A DNA stretch of 64,000 nucleotides from Chloracidobacterium validum (GTDB lineage: Bacteria; Acidobacteriota; Blastocatellia; Chloracidobacteriales; Chloracidobacteriaceae): positions 355,501 through 419,500 of the forward strand of contig NZ_CP072648.1 of assembly GCF_018304825.1 (NCBI RefSeq), given 5' to 3'. Below, piece after piece: positions 37,826 to 46,723 of the stretch; positions within the stretch are counted from its first letter, which is position 1; every line of letters begins with the position of its first letter. Under the pieces are notes generated by a model, which ran no database searches, was not told the origin of the DNA, and saw only the letters and a program-made list of their open reading frames with translations. Made by a program: the position numbers and the translations under genes.

Positions 37826-39136
37826 CTACTCCTCAGGTCGTTCCGGCAGGACGCTCGGCGGCCGAAGGGCCGAGGTAGTCGGTTGGTTCTCGATGACCCC
37901 AATCTTTTCCAGCAACTTGCGTTTCACCATGGCATCATAGATTTTCCACTTTGAACGCATGAAGTCCTCGTCATACGTGCCCGACAAAAAGCCGATGGGG
38001 ATTTCAAAGCCACCCGCTTCGTGCTTGCCGCCGCCGTAGTAGTGTCCCGCCGTATCTCGCCCAAGGGCGGATTTCAGAAACTGGTCAGGGTTGAGCGTGA
38101 CTTTCGAGGTTCGGAGGCTGCCGATAATGACTTCGCGTTCGCCTTCCTTGGTGATGATGCCATACACCACGGCCGTGTGGATGTTTTCCTCGGTCAAGAG
38201 GAAGTCGGCCGCCTGGGGAATGGCATCCCGGTCTTCGTAGCGCACGTAGCCAACGCCGGCAATGCTGTAATTGTCTCGAACAATCCGCTTTTCAAGCGCC
38301 AAGTTGATGATGTCAATGGCGCGTTTTGACCGCTTGACGTTGAGGATTTCGTTGAGCAGCGTTGGGTCTATAAACTGCGACAAGTAACCAGCCGACTGGA
38401 AGTCGCTTTCCCGCGCCCGAATCATCCCATTGGTTTCCGTGCGGATGGCGTGCATAAGCGCGGTTGCCAGCCGGACGTGCTGTGGATTGGACTTCTCAAG
38501 TGGGAAAGCATCGCGCAGGTATTCAGCGTAAATCGTTGCCGTCGCGCCAACCTTGCGAATATCGGTGAAAACCGCCTCAATCAATCCCTGTCGCTCGTGG
38601 TGATCGACGATGACCAGTGGTTTGACACCGGCCTCCCGCAGCTTGCTGGTCAGGGTGGTGGTTGTCCCCTGGTTGTCAATGAAAATACTGGCTTGGTATT
38701 GGCTCAGATCAATGGTCGGGTCGTAGTGCAGCAACTCGATTTGCAGCAGTTGTACCAGCGCAAGGTTTTCCTGGTGACTAATAAACCCGTCATAGACGAT
38801 GTCCACCGTGATGTTGAAGTTGGAGGCAATCATCTGGTGGGCCAGCGCCGAGGCAATGGCGTCCGGGTCGGGGAAGTTCTGAATGGCGACGATGTGCCGC
38901 TCACCCCGATGGGCGTCGAGCGTTGCCTTCAGCTCCACCACGGGCCGGCTGTCGGGCACGAGACGACCGTCTGGGCTGCTACCTAATCCGTTCGTGTGCT
39001 CTTTGGCTTCGCGCTGCGCGACCGTGGATTCAGCGACCGACACGGTGGGCATGCCGGTCATTGAACCCTCGGCCGGTGTCCCTTTGTCAAGTGCAGTTTT
39101 GTCGCGTCCAGCCGCGGCGCTTTTCTCGCGTGACAT
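37826..39136 (-). CDS. DHH/DHHA1 family phosphoesterase
   Basis: A 436-residue cytoplasmic phosphoesterase of the DHH superfamily. After a ~70-residue low-complexity N-terminus, the core shows FPDPDAIASALAHQ, IFIDNQGTT, and the signature VDHHE (LVIVDHHERQGL). The DHHA1 half carries GGGKHEAGGFEIP near the C-terminus. Relatives degrade nanoRNA, pAp or cyclic dinucleotides. It lacks a membrane part or GGDEF, so it is not a GdpP-type enzyme. It follows the ligase cluster by 119 bases and precedes the PotC-PotD gene by 8 bases. Confidence 0.88.
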   Translation of the reverse strand: MSREKSAAAGRDKTALDKGTPAEGSMTGMPTVSVAESTVAQREAKEHTNGLGSSPDGRLVPDSRPVVELKATLDAHRGERHIVAIQNFPDPDAIASALAHQMIASNFNITVDIVYDGFISHQENLALVQLLQIELLHYDPTIDLSQYQASIFIDNQGTTTTLTSKLREAGVKPLVIVDHHERQGLIEAVFTDIRKVGATATIYAEYLRDAFPLEKSNPQHVRLATALMHAIRTETNGMIRARESDFQSAGYLSQFIDPTLLNEILNVKRSKRAIDIINLALEKRIVRDNYSIAGVGYVRYEDRDAIPQAADFLLTEENIHTAVVYGIITKEGEREVIIGSLRTSKVTLNPDQFLKSALGRDTAGHYYGGGKHEAGGFEIPIGFLSGTYDEDFMRSKWKIYDAMVKRKLLEKIGVIENQPTTSALRPPSVLPERPEE

Positions 39137-39255
39137 AATTCAAGAACCTTTCAAAGTCCTGCCGAGTCATTGATTTTTACCGACTCGCGGCCAGAAGTAT
39201 AACGCACCCACTGCCCCCTGGCGCATGGCCTCGCAGCAGGTAGGGTCGTCGTGGG

Positions 39256-40389
39256 TTATCCGTGCTGAACCGGCGCGCTGGGCTCCATAACGCCCTGAAC
39301 CGTTTCGGCGATGAGGTTGTCAACGACGGCGTGTAAATCACCATTCGTTTCGTTGAAGATGCGGATTTGCCGGTCGGCGCTGGTGCCTTCCTTGAGTATG
39401 GTGTGAACGTAGTCAAGTTCAGCCCGACTCCCCAAGCCGTCAACGACATCATCCACGAACTCAAGGAGTTCCAGAATAAGATCGCGCACAGGAACTTCAG
39501 CCTGCTTGCCGAGGTCGAGGAGCTTGCCGTCCAGCCCATAGCGAACCGCCCGCCACTTGTTTTCTTCGATCAGCATGCGCCGATAGAGCCGGAAGCCCAT
39601 ATTCTGGCGCAGGAGCTTGTAGAGCTTGGCGACGACTGCCTGAAAAAGGGCGGCAATCGCAATGACTTCATCCACCTTGGAGGGAAGGTCACAAATGCGA
39701 AACTCGAGCGTGGGGAAGACTGGATGCGGGCGCAAGTCCCACCAAATCTTTTTGCCGTTGTCAATACATCCAGTTTTGACGAGGAGCTTGACGTAGTTGT
39801 CGAATTCACTCGCTGAACCAAAGTAATCTGGAATACCTGTCCGGGGAAACTGCTTGAAGACTTCGGAGCGGTACGACTTCAACCCCGTGTTGCGGCCGAT
39901 CCAAAAGGGCGAACTGGTCGTGAGCGCGAGGATGTGGGGCAGGAAGTAACGGGCGGCATTCATGATGTGGATGGCATCATCGCGGCTTTCAATACCCACG
40001 TGAACATGGAGGCCATAGATGGACAGCGCGCGTGCCAACTGCTGCATTTCCTCGATGAGCTGAAAGTAGCGTTCATTTGGCGTGATTTCCTGGTCTTTCC
40101 AGTGCGAAAAAGGGTGGGTTGACGCCGCCACGATCCGAAGGTCTTTTTTCTGCGCCAAGGTGGCGACCGTGCGCCGCAGTTTGACGACATCGGCGCGGGC
40201 TTCCTGAATGTTGCGACAAATGCCGGTTCCGACTTCCACCATGGACTGGTGCATTTCAGGCTTGAGCTGCTCCCCCAACAGCATCATGCCCTCGTCTAGG
40301 ATTTCGGCCACCCGTGAGCGAAGTTCCCGTGTGTTGGGGTCAACGATCTGGAACTCTTCTTCAATACCCAGTGTGAACTCTTGAGCCAT
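39256..40389 (-). CDS. GCS2-type carboxylate-amine ligase (YbdK-like glutamate-cysteine ligase homologue)
   Basis: A 377-residue enzyme of the GCS2/YbdK family, which forms amide bonds using ATP and an acidic substrate. The opening TLGIEEEFQIVDPNTRELR, then SMVEVGTGICRNIQEARAD and the GLHVHVGIESRDDAI block (metal/substrate His) are typical, as are WWDLRPHPVFPTLEFRICD and the final IAETVQG. Its members make gamma-glutamylcysteine or unknown amides. The start at 40389 is used because upstream sequence in the same frame overlaps the ATP-grasp gene. It is third in a run of three ligases. Confidence 0.92.
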   Translation of the reverse strand: MAQEFTLGIEEEFQIVDPNTRELRSRVAEILDEGMMLLGEQLKPEMHQSMVEVGTGICRNIQEARADVVKLRRTVATLAQKKDLRIVAASTHPFSHWKDQEITPNERYFQLIEEMQQLARALSIYGLHVHVGIESRDDAIHIMNAARYFLPHILALTTSSPFWIGRNTGLKSYRSEVFKQFPRTGIPDYFGSASEFDNYVKLLVKTGCIDNGKKIWWDLRPHPVFPTLEFRICDLPSKVDEVIAIAALFQAVVAKLYKLLRQNMGFRLYRRMLIEENKWRAVRYGLDGKLLDLGKQAEVPVRDLILELLEFVDDVVDGLGSRAELDYVHTILKEGTSADRQIRIFNETNGDLHAVVDNLIAETVQGVMEPSAPVQHG

Positions 40390-40465
40390 AGATGTCCTCT
40401 GACAAAACAAACTAGCGAAAATGTGAACCGACAGCGGGAACGCCAGATTCAGAAAAAAGCCAACC

Positions 40466-41824
40466 TCACGCTTTGAGGACGAACGTCGGCACCATGCCGC
40501 CGCCCGAGGTGACATTGCAGAGCGCCGTGCTCGACAGCCGGGTAAACGCGCCGCCGACCTTGCCGTGAAACAACAGTGGGTCGAGGTCCACGAGTTGTTC
40601 GATGAAGGTGATGTCACCCTCCGGCGTGAAGTGCGGGAACACCTCGTGAGCCGTCGGCACTTTTTCCTGCACCAGGCAATCACCGGCAAGGCCGTCGGCA
40701 ATCGCCGCGTCCCATTCGGCCGGCGTTGCCTCCCACCCGACAACAACCCCCTTGCCGCCATATTCATCGTTCGGCTTGATGACCAGCCGTGACTGGTTGG
40801 CGCGGATAAAGTCCAGAAGGGCGATTGGTTCGCCGGCATAGGTCGTCGGTCCGTCAGCCAGCCGCCGCGTCCAGGGGATATGCGCTCGAATGGCCGCGTG
40901 CTGCTCTGGCGTAAACAGCGATGCGTAACGCTCATCGGTGAGGATGCCAAAAAACATCTTCTTGTGGACGAACTTCGTACGGAACCCGTTGACGACGCAG
41001 ACGGCACGGTCGCGGTAAGCATTCACCAGCGCCCTGCACTCGTCTGGGCGTTCGAGGATGTCGTTGGTCAACACGCGCCGGTAAACCAAGTCGATGGCAA
41101 AGTCGCCCTGCCGCAACTTGCCGTTGTGATAGTCCAGCTTTTCAGGCGGGGCAATGATGCATTCAAAGCCTTCGTCATGGAAGTAGGCCTGGAACTGCTC
41201 AAACTCGCACTGCGTTGGGAGGCCTTCCCAGTCCACGATGGCGATCCGGGGCTTGTCCGAGCCGTTGCTCCACTCCCGATAAGCGGTCAGGAGCGTTTCC
41301 AGAAGCAAGTGCCGGGCATAGAGCGGCGTCACCGGATACGTTGCGGTAAACTGCTGCATGACTGGCAGTTCCATGAAAATGCGGGCCATGACTTCGCAAT
41401 AGGAGATCCCGGCCGGATTTTCGGCGTTGAGTTCAACGAAAGAAAACGTGTCTTCGGTGAGAAACGAGTCGAGCCGCGACGTAATGGAGATGCCCGTGTA
41501 GCCTGGCTCGATTTCGATCAGGCGGGCTTCGCCATCCGTGATGCCCAAGTCGTCGTACATCCGGCGGTCGGTGAGCGCCGCGCGCCCGACTGTCTCGACG
41601 CATTCCCAAATGCGAGCGCACTCCGCGCAGAGGTAACGCCAGCGTTCGGCTGTGACGAAGTGTGGGCGAAGGTAAGGGGAGAGCGGCCGCCCACCGAAAA
41701 TCATTTTTTCTTCGGCGCTGCGCGCGGCCAGAAAATCGCGCGCTTCCGTCAATGTGGTGGGCGAGGCCTGAAGCAGCGCATCATAGTGCGCCGTGGCGGC
41801 TTTCAAGTAAGGGTGGCTTTCCAT
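40466..41824 (-). CDS. Circularly permuted ATP-grasp protein (glutathionylspermidine-synthase-like)
   Basis: A 452-residue putative amide ligase. The ATP-binding loop is LVIKPNDEYGGKGVVVGWEA near residue 350 and the nucleotide-binding strand follows in CLVQEKVPTAHEVFPHF. The C-terminal LLFHGKVGGAFTRLSS and GGGMVPTFVLKA match the circularly permuted type-2 ATP-grasp pattern shared with glutathionylspermidine synthase. The first half contains FVELNAENPAGISYCEVMAR, typical of the family. ATG 41824 is used; a longer frame reaches 41881. It lies 76 bases ahead of the GCS2-type gene and 25 bases after the other ATP-grasp gene. Confidence 0.85.
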   Translation of the reverse strand: MESHPYLKAATAHYDALLQASPTTLTEARDFLAARSAEEKMIFGGRPLSPYLRPHFVTAERWRYLCAECARIWECVETVGRAALTDRRMYDDLGITDGEARLIEIEPGYTGISITSRLDSFLTEDTFSFVELNAENPAGISYCEVMARIFMELPVMQQFTATYPVTPLYARHLLLETLLTAYREWSNGSDKPRIAIVDWEGLPTQCEFEQFQAYFHDEGFECIIAPPEKLDYHNGKLRQGDFAIDLVYRRVLTNDILERPDECRALVNAYRDRAVCVVNGFRTKFVHKKMFFGILTDERYASLFTPEQHAAIRAHIPWTRRLADGPTTYAGEPIALLDFIRANQSRLVIKPNDEYGGKGVVVGWEATPAEWDAAIADGLAGDCLVQEKVPTAHEVFPHFTPEGDITFIEQLVDLDPLLFHGKVGGAFTRLSSTALCNVTSGGGMVPTFVLKA

Positions 41825-41849
41825 GGCTTCTCCGGGAAAGGGCGCTGGT

Positions 41850-42818
41850 CTAGCGCGGGCTGGTCTCGGCGCGTTCAGCAAGAAGTTCTTGCCACCGGAA
41901 GCTATGCGTCCGTTCGTGCGGGCGACCGGTTTGCGCGAAGCGAATGAGCATCTGGCTGACGGTCGAGACCATCCACTCGAAGTTGACCGGACCGACCGAG
42001 AATGAATCAGCGTCCGGGGCCGGGTTCATGAAGTCAATGGCGTAGGGGATGCCATCCCGAATGGCGAACTCAATGGTATTGATGTCATAGCCAAGCGCCT
42101 CACACAACAGGCGACACTCCCGCACGATGCGCGCATGCAGGTCGGGTTCAAGGTAGTCCTCTGGGGTAATGTCGAGGTACTGCGTGGGATACGGGCGCGC
42201 CGGATCGTAGGGCATGATCAGCACATGCTGCTTGCCAATACAATAGCACCGCACGTAACGGTCAAACTTCACGAACTCCTGAAGCGTCATGCAGAGCTGC
42301 CCGGTTCGGTCATAGACCTGAATCAGCTCGTCAAGTGAGTTGATCCGATAGACATCCCGCCAGCCGCCGCCATCATGTGGCTTGAGGATGGCCGGCAAGC
42401 CGACATAATCCACAATGGACTGCCAGTCGAGCGGAAACTGGAGGTTGCGGAGCGACTGGGACGTAATGCGCTCCATGTATTCCTTCTGCGGGAGCAGGGC
42501 CGTCTTGGGAATCGCCACGCCCAGTTTGTCGGCCATGGCGTAGTTGAAAAACTTGTCGTCAGCCGACCACCAGAACGGGTTGTTGACAATGATGGTCCCT
42601 GACAGGTAGGCGTTTTTCAGGTACGCCCGATAGAACGGAATCTCGTGGGAAATACGGTCAATGATAACCGCATAGGGACAGGGCGCATCCATTTGGACGC
42701 CGCCAATGGTGACATACTCAGCCGTAACGCCGGTTTCATTCGACTGCATGTTGATGCGCTCGATGAGCGCTGGTGGGAAGGTGTTTTCGCGTCCAACCAA
42801 AACGCCAACTTTTTTCAT
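41850..42818 (-). CDS. ATP-grasp ligase (RimK/GshB-like)
   Basis: A 322-residue enzyme of the classical ATP-grasp fold. The first Rossmann-like domain begins with KKVGVLVGRENTFPPALIER. The ATP-binding Lys is in GLPAILKPHDGGGW and the second nucleotide strand is MTLQEFVKFDRYVRCYCIGK. The metal ligands are in NTIEFAIRDGIPYAIDFMNP (Glu and Asp/Asn). Such enzymes join a carboxylate to an amine. Start ATG 42818 gives the normal N-terminus; a longer frame extends to 42932. It is the first gene of the ligase cluster and diverges from pmbA across 240 bases. Confidence 0.85.
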   Translation of the reverse strand: MKKVGVLVGRENTFPPALIERINMQSNETGVTAEYVTIGGVQMDAPCPYAVIIDRISHEIPFYRAYLKNAYLSGTIIVNNPFWWSADDKFFNYAMADKLGVAIPKTALLPQKEYMERITSQSLRNLQFPLDWQSIVDYVGLPAILKPHDGGGWRDVYRINSLDELIQVYDRTGQLCMTLQEFVKFDRYVRCYCIGKQHVLIMPYDPARPYPTQYLDITPEDYLEPDLHARIVRECRLLCEALGYDINTIEFAIRDGIPYAIDFMNPAPDADSFSVGPVNFEWMVSTVSQMLIRFAQTGRPHERTHSFRWQELLAERAETSPR

Positions 42819-43058
42819 ACGTATTGACGAATCCTTTAGAGTTTGGCCGCCAACGACCTCTCGTCGTTTGTTCAGCCGCCGCGAGATGAACTTGGATGGT
42901 GAAACGGTGCGATGCGCTCGCGCCGTTGTCAAGCGCTAGCGCGCAAGTCGCGGCTTGCGGCTATGGACGGTCGCCCTTTAGGATGACCAACTACGAAAGC
43001 TTCCTGGTTTGGATTTGAAGGGAACGGCTCGGATTTCAAGGAAATCATAAAAAACAGC

Positions 43059-44411
43059 ATGAACCTAACGCCTGCTGAAATTGCAGCTTCAGTTGTTGAG
43101 CGCGCGCGCCGGCTAGGGGCGACGGCGGCAGAAGTCCTGCTGCGTGAGAGCGTCGAATTCTCGGCTTCGGTGCGCTTGGGTGAGGTTGAAACCGTCAAGG
43201 AAGCTGCCAGCCGTGGCTTGGGGCTGCGGGTGTTGCTCGACGGACGGCAGGCCTCGGTTTCCACCTCCGATTTGTCACCGACCGCCTTGGATGAGTTGGC
43301 GGAGACGGCGCTGGCGCTGGCGCGGGCCACCTCGGTGGATGATACGGCTGGTATTCCAGACCCATCTGACCTGGCCACCGAAACGCCCGATCTGGACCTC
43401 TACGACGCCGCCATCTTGGCGTTGTCATCCGACGAAAAAATTCGCCTGGCGCTGACTGCCGAGGAAGCGGCCCGCGCCTATGATGCGCGGGTCGTCAACT
43501 TCGAGGGCGGCGGCGTGGACAGTGGCGCCGGCCACACCGTACTGGTAAACTCGCTGGGGTTCGTGGGCGAATACCGCAGCGCATCGCTGTCGCTGGCAAC
43601 CGTTCCAGTCGCGCGCGACGCTGACGGACGGCTGCAACGGGACTACTGGTACGACACACGACGCAAGGTCGCGGCGCTTGAAAGCCCAACGAGTATTGGT
43701 CGCCGCGCGGCCGAACGCGCGATTCGCAAGCTGGGTGCGCGCCGTGTCCCGACCCAACGGTGTCCGGTCGTGTTTGCCCCGGAAGTGGCGGCAAGTCTGG
43801 TCGGCCACATCTTTGGGGCGGTTTCCGGGGATGCCATTTTTCGCAAGGCATCGTTTTTGGTTGGCAAGCTCGGTGAAACGATAGCTTCGCCACTCGTCAC
43901 GGTGATTGATGACGGACGCCTGCCGCAGGGCCTCGGTTCGCGTCCGTTTGACGGCGAGGGCGTGCCGACGCGCCAGACCGTCGTGATTCGGGCCGGAACG
44001 TTGGAAAGCTACCTGCACAACACCTACACGGCGCGCAAGCTCGGCGAGCGCACAACCGGCAATGCGTCCCGCGGTTTGACCGGAGCGCCCACGGTCGGAG
44101 CCAACAACATGTATCTCGTCGCCGGCCCACACCCACCGGAAGCCATCCTCGCCTCGGTCAAAAACGGCTTCTATGTCACCGAACTCATCGGCTTTGGGGT
44201 CAATGGTGTCACGGGTGACTATTCCCGCGGCGCGGCCGGGCAGTGGATTCAAGACGGTGAACTTGCCTTTCCGGTCGAAGAAGTCACCATTGCGGGCAAC
44301 CTGCTGACCATGCTCAAACAAATCGAAATGGTTGGGAACGACCTCGATTTTCGCGGGCGCATGGCAGCGCCGACGCTCAAGATTGGCGAACTGATGATCA
44401 GTGGTGACTAA
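43059..44411 (+). CDS. pmbA: TldD/PmbA family metallopeptidase homologue (PmbA/TldE type)
   Basis: A 450-residue protein of the TldD/PmbA family. The family's C-terminal barrel shows FDGEGVPTRQTVVIRAGTLE, NTYTARKLGERTTGNASRG, NNMYLVAGPHPPEAIL and GFGVNGVTGDYSRGAAGQWI. The HExxxH zinc motif of TldD is not present, as expected for the PmbA/TldE partner. In E. coli TldD-TldE cleave microcin B17 precursor and CcdA. No tldD lies next to it here. It diverges from the ATP-grasp/GCS2 ligase cluster. Ribosome site AAGGAAA precedes the ATG. Confidence 0.93.
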   Translation: MNLTPAEIAASVVERARRLGATAAEVLLRESVEFSASVRLGEVETVKEAASRGLGLRVLLDGRQASVSTSDLSPTALDELAETALALARATSVDDTAGIPDPSDLATETPDLDLYDAAILALSSDEKIRLALTAEEAARAYDARVVNFEGGGVDSGAGHTVLVNSLGFVGEYRSASLSLATVPVARDADGRLQRDYWYDTRRKVAALESPTSIGRRAAERAIRKLGARRVPTQRCPVVFAPEVAASLVGHIFGAVSGDAIFRKASFLVGKLGETIASPLVTVIDDGRLPQGLGSRPFDGEGVPTRQTVVIRAGTLESYLHNTYTARKLGERTTGNASRGLTGAPTVGANNMYLVAGPHPPEAILASVKNGFYVTELIGFGVNGVTGDYSRGAAGQWIQDGELAFPVEEVTIAGNLLTMLKQIEMVGNDLDFRGRMAAPTLKIGELMISGD

Positions 44412-44458
44412 CGTCTCGAAAAGACCACCGACTAAAACCTGAAAGGAAAGACAAATCA

Positions 44459-45007
44459 ATGCCTTGCGCAAAAACATTTCTCGCGATGTTGCTGGGGTTT
44501 GGGCTGAGCTTTTTCCCAGGGGCATCGCATCCATCGGCCGCAGGGCCGGTCCAGGGCAACATGCTCTGCACCGGCACCGAAAAGCTGATCTTCGGGGCGA
44601 CGACAACGAGCGGAAAGATGGTTTGCCTGTGTGCCTCGGCTGACTTCACCAACAAGAAAGGCTACCTACAGTATCGCTTTGGGCGGCCTGGGCGAGTCGA
44701 GTTGGAATATCCCGCCGACCAAAGTGTTGGTTCTCAGCGGTTGTTCTACTATGCGCATTACACGCGCTATCAACGCGAGTGGGCTTCCGTCCGCTTCAAG
44801 AACAAGGAATACAACTACCGAATCTACTACAGCTACGACGGCGAAGCTGGGCGACCGACGGTTGAGTACGGTTTGAATGTCTATCTCGGCGAAGGCGACA
44901 AGGGCACCAATTTCACACTACGGCGCAATAGCGTGGTCGGTGCACTCCAGGAACTCGAAGGGGCTATCCAGTGTGACCGTGAGGACGCGCTGGCCGACTG
45001 TCCGTGA
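44459..45007 (+). CDS. Secreted protein of unknown function
   Basis: I do not recognise this 182-residue protein. The N-terminus is a signal peptide (about residues 1-28, MPCAKTFLAMLLGFGLSFFP start). The mature part is rich in Tyr, Gly and Arg and in short beta strands (VRFKNKEYNYRIYYSYDG). Cysteines occur at CTG, CLC and near the C-terminus (AIQCDR, ADCP), so disulfides are likely. It lies 47 bases after pmbA with its own AAAGGAAAG site. A periplasmic or surface beta-rich protein is all that can be said. Confidence 0.6.
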   Translation: MPCAKTFLAMLLGFGLSFFPGASHPSAAGPVQGNMLCTGTEKLIFGATTTSGKMVCLCASADFTNKKGYLQYRFGRPGRVELEYPADQSVGSQRLFYYAHYTRYQREWASVRFKNKEYNYRIYYSYDGEAGRPTVEYGLNVYLGEGDKGTNFTLRRNSVVGALQELEGAIQCDREDALADCP

Positions 45008-45176
45008 TGTGGAACGGTGCTTGGAATAGACTGCACGCCGTAGGCTGAGGGGGGCGGCAACGTCAGCCCGGCGGGAGTGCCTGCAAAAATCGTTGCCAAG
45101 CTGGCTGTCGCCGGAAACGTAAGCGACTGCGACAGATGCCGCCTTGGGGACACCGGAAAGCATTTGGATTGGCGCA

Positions 45177-45968
45177 ATGTTTCGCCACGCAGGGGACATC
45201 GGCTGGCGCATGCTGGAAGCGGGGTGGGACACCGCCTGGCTTCTCCTGGCGCCGCAGCGGTGTCGGTGCTGCGGTGACTTGGTTGAACGGTACCGGGATG
45301 GTGTCGTTTGCCAATCCTGCTGGGAACGATGGCTCACCGAGCAAAAGCAGCGCCCGATGATTTGTGAGCGTTGTGGTCGGTGGGCAGACGCAACCGTGAC
45401 GGTCGGCATGGCACGGCGCGAGTGCGAGCAGTGCGCGCCGTGGGTGCTGACTTGGGCGCGGTCCGCCGGCGCCTACACCGGCGCGCTGCGCGTGACGTTA
45501 CTGGCTCTGAAACGTGCCCCGCCGTTGCCCGTGCCGCTCCGCCGGTTGCTTCAGCAGATTTGGCAGCATGAAAGCCTGCTGCATACGAGTGACCTGATTG
45601 TACCGATTCCCCTTGCGCAGGAACGGCAAGCGCGCCGTGGCTACAATCAGGCGGAGTTGCTGGCCCGTGAGGTTGCGCGCGCTGCCCAGCGGCCGCTGGT
45701 GCTCGGCGTGGTGGAGCGCGTCAGGGAGACCATCCCGCATCGCGCCGGACTCGATGAACAAGCACGTCGGGCTGGACTGAAAGGCGCGTTTTGCGTGGCG
45801 CGCCCACGCCTGGTTCGCAATCGGCGGGTCTTGTTGGTGGATGATGTGCTGACTTCAGGCGCTACGCTCGATCTGGCTGCCCAGGCCCTGCTTGCTGCCG
45901 GGGCGCTGGACGTCAGCGCGCTGACCGCTGCGCGCACGCTTCGGCGCGCGCGCCCAGTAATCCGATGA
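45177..45968 (+). CDS. comF: ComF family phosphoribosyltransferase-like protein
   Basis: A 263-residue ComF homologue, a cytoplasmic protein used in DNA uptake in naturally competent bacteria and otherwise of uncertain role. The N-terminal zinc ribbon has CRCCG, CQSCW, CERCG and CEQC pairs. The PRTase core shows PIPLAQERQARRGYNQAELLA, and the PRPP loop is VLLVDDVLTSGATLDLAA. ATG 45177 is used; an upstream TTG at 45144 would add 11 residues. The stop overlaps the PAP2 gene start (ATGA), so the two are coupled. Confidence 0.9.
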   Translation: MFRHAGDIGWRMLEAGWDTAWLLLAPQRCRCCGDLVERYRDGVVCQSCWERWLTEQKQRPMICERCGRWADATVTVGMARRECEQCAPWVLTWARSAGAYTGALRVTLLALKRAPPLPVPLRRLLQQIWQHESLLHTSDLIVPIPLAQERQARRGYNQAELLAREVARAAQRPLVLGVVERVRETIPHRAGLDEQARRAGLKGAFCVARPRLVRNRRVLLVDDVLTSGATLDLAAQALLAAGALDVSALTAARTLRRARPVIR

Positions 45969-46651
45969 TCAGACGCCAAGCGGCACACCAAGAGCGGCAG
46001 GTATGCCTTGTGGCCGGATTGACGGCCGTGGCGTTTTCAGCCTTGGTGGTTGTCCATCCGCAGCCACTGGCCTGGGAAATTGCCTTCACGCGCTGGGTTC
46101 AGCAGTGGACGCTGCTTTACCTACCGCTGGCAGCGGTGTCCTGGCCCGGCAATTCGGTCGCCATACAGGGGCTGGGGCTGGTACTGATTTGCTGGCTGCT
46201 GGCACGTCACGGGTGGCGGCGGGAGGCGCGGACGTTGGCCTGGGTAGGCGTTGGCGTCTTTCTGCTGAACCTGGGCCTCAAGGCACTGGTTGGGCGGCCA
46301 CGTCCAACGGCGGAGGTCGTGACACTGTACGCGGCGGCCCATGGATGGAGCTTTCCATCCGGTCATGTGATGTTCTACACGGCGTTCTACGGTGGCTTGG
46401 TCGGCTTTGCCGGCGGTAAGCTGTCGCCGGGCATCAGCCGGACGGTTATCATGGCGCTGGGCGCGCTCCTGGTTGGCTTGGTTGGATGGTCGCGGATTTT
46501 CTTGGGCGCGCACTGGTTGACCGATGTCATAGCCGGCTACGGCTTCGGAATCGTCTGGCTGCTTCTCATTGGACGGCCGTTGTGGCGCCCGTCACTTTTG
46601 GAAACCAGACCTGCCACGGCAAGTCCTGACCACTCGCCGTCTAAACCGTAA
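45965..46651 (+). CDS. PAP2-family membrane phosphatase
   Basis: A 228-residue integral membrane protein with several helices. The phosphatase signature is complete: KALVGRPRP (K-x6-RP), FPSGH in WSFPSGHVMFY, and SRIFLGAHWLTD (SR-x5-H-x3-D). It could dephosphorylate undecaprenyl pyrophosphate, phosphatidic acid or phosphatidylglycerophosphate, the last being the product of PgsA. The start codon overlaps the comF stop by four bases. Confidence 0.9.
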   Translation: MIRRQAAHQERQVCLVAGLTAVAFSALVVVHPQPLAWEIAFTRWVQQWTLLYLPLAAVSWPGNSVAIQGLGLVLICWLLARHGWRREARTLAWVGVGVFLLNLGLKALVGRPRPTAEVVTLYAAAHGWSFPSGHVMFYTAFYGGLVGFAGGKLSPGISRTVIMALGALLVGLVGWSRIFLGAHWLTDVIAGYGFGIVWLLLIGRPLWRPSLLETRPATASPDHSPSKP

Positions 46652-46723
46652 TGCGCAGAGGAATCTGCCCGTATCACCGAGATTCCCAACCACCACCCGC
46701 TTGATCAGCAAAGGAAAATCACA

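Noticed and set aside
40390-41022. N-terminal extension of the GCS2-type ligase
   Set aside because: It overlaps the ATP-grasp gene in another frame and is unlike the family; the ATG at 40389 gives the normal start.
40880-41947. Long open frame antisense to the permuted ATP-grasp gene
   Set aside because: The opposite strand encodes a recognisable enzyme with conserved motifs; the antisense frame has none.
43425-44606. Long open frame antisense to pmbA
   Set aside because: pmbA on the plus strand is a clear family member across this stretch.
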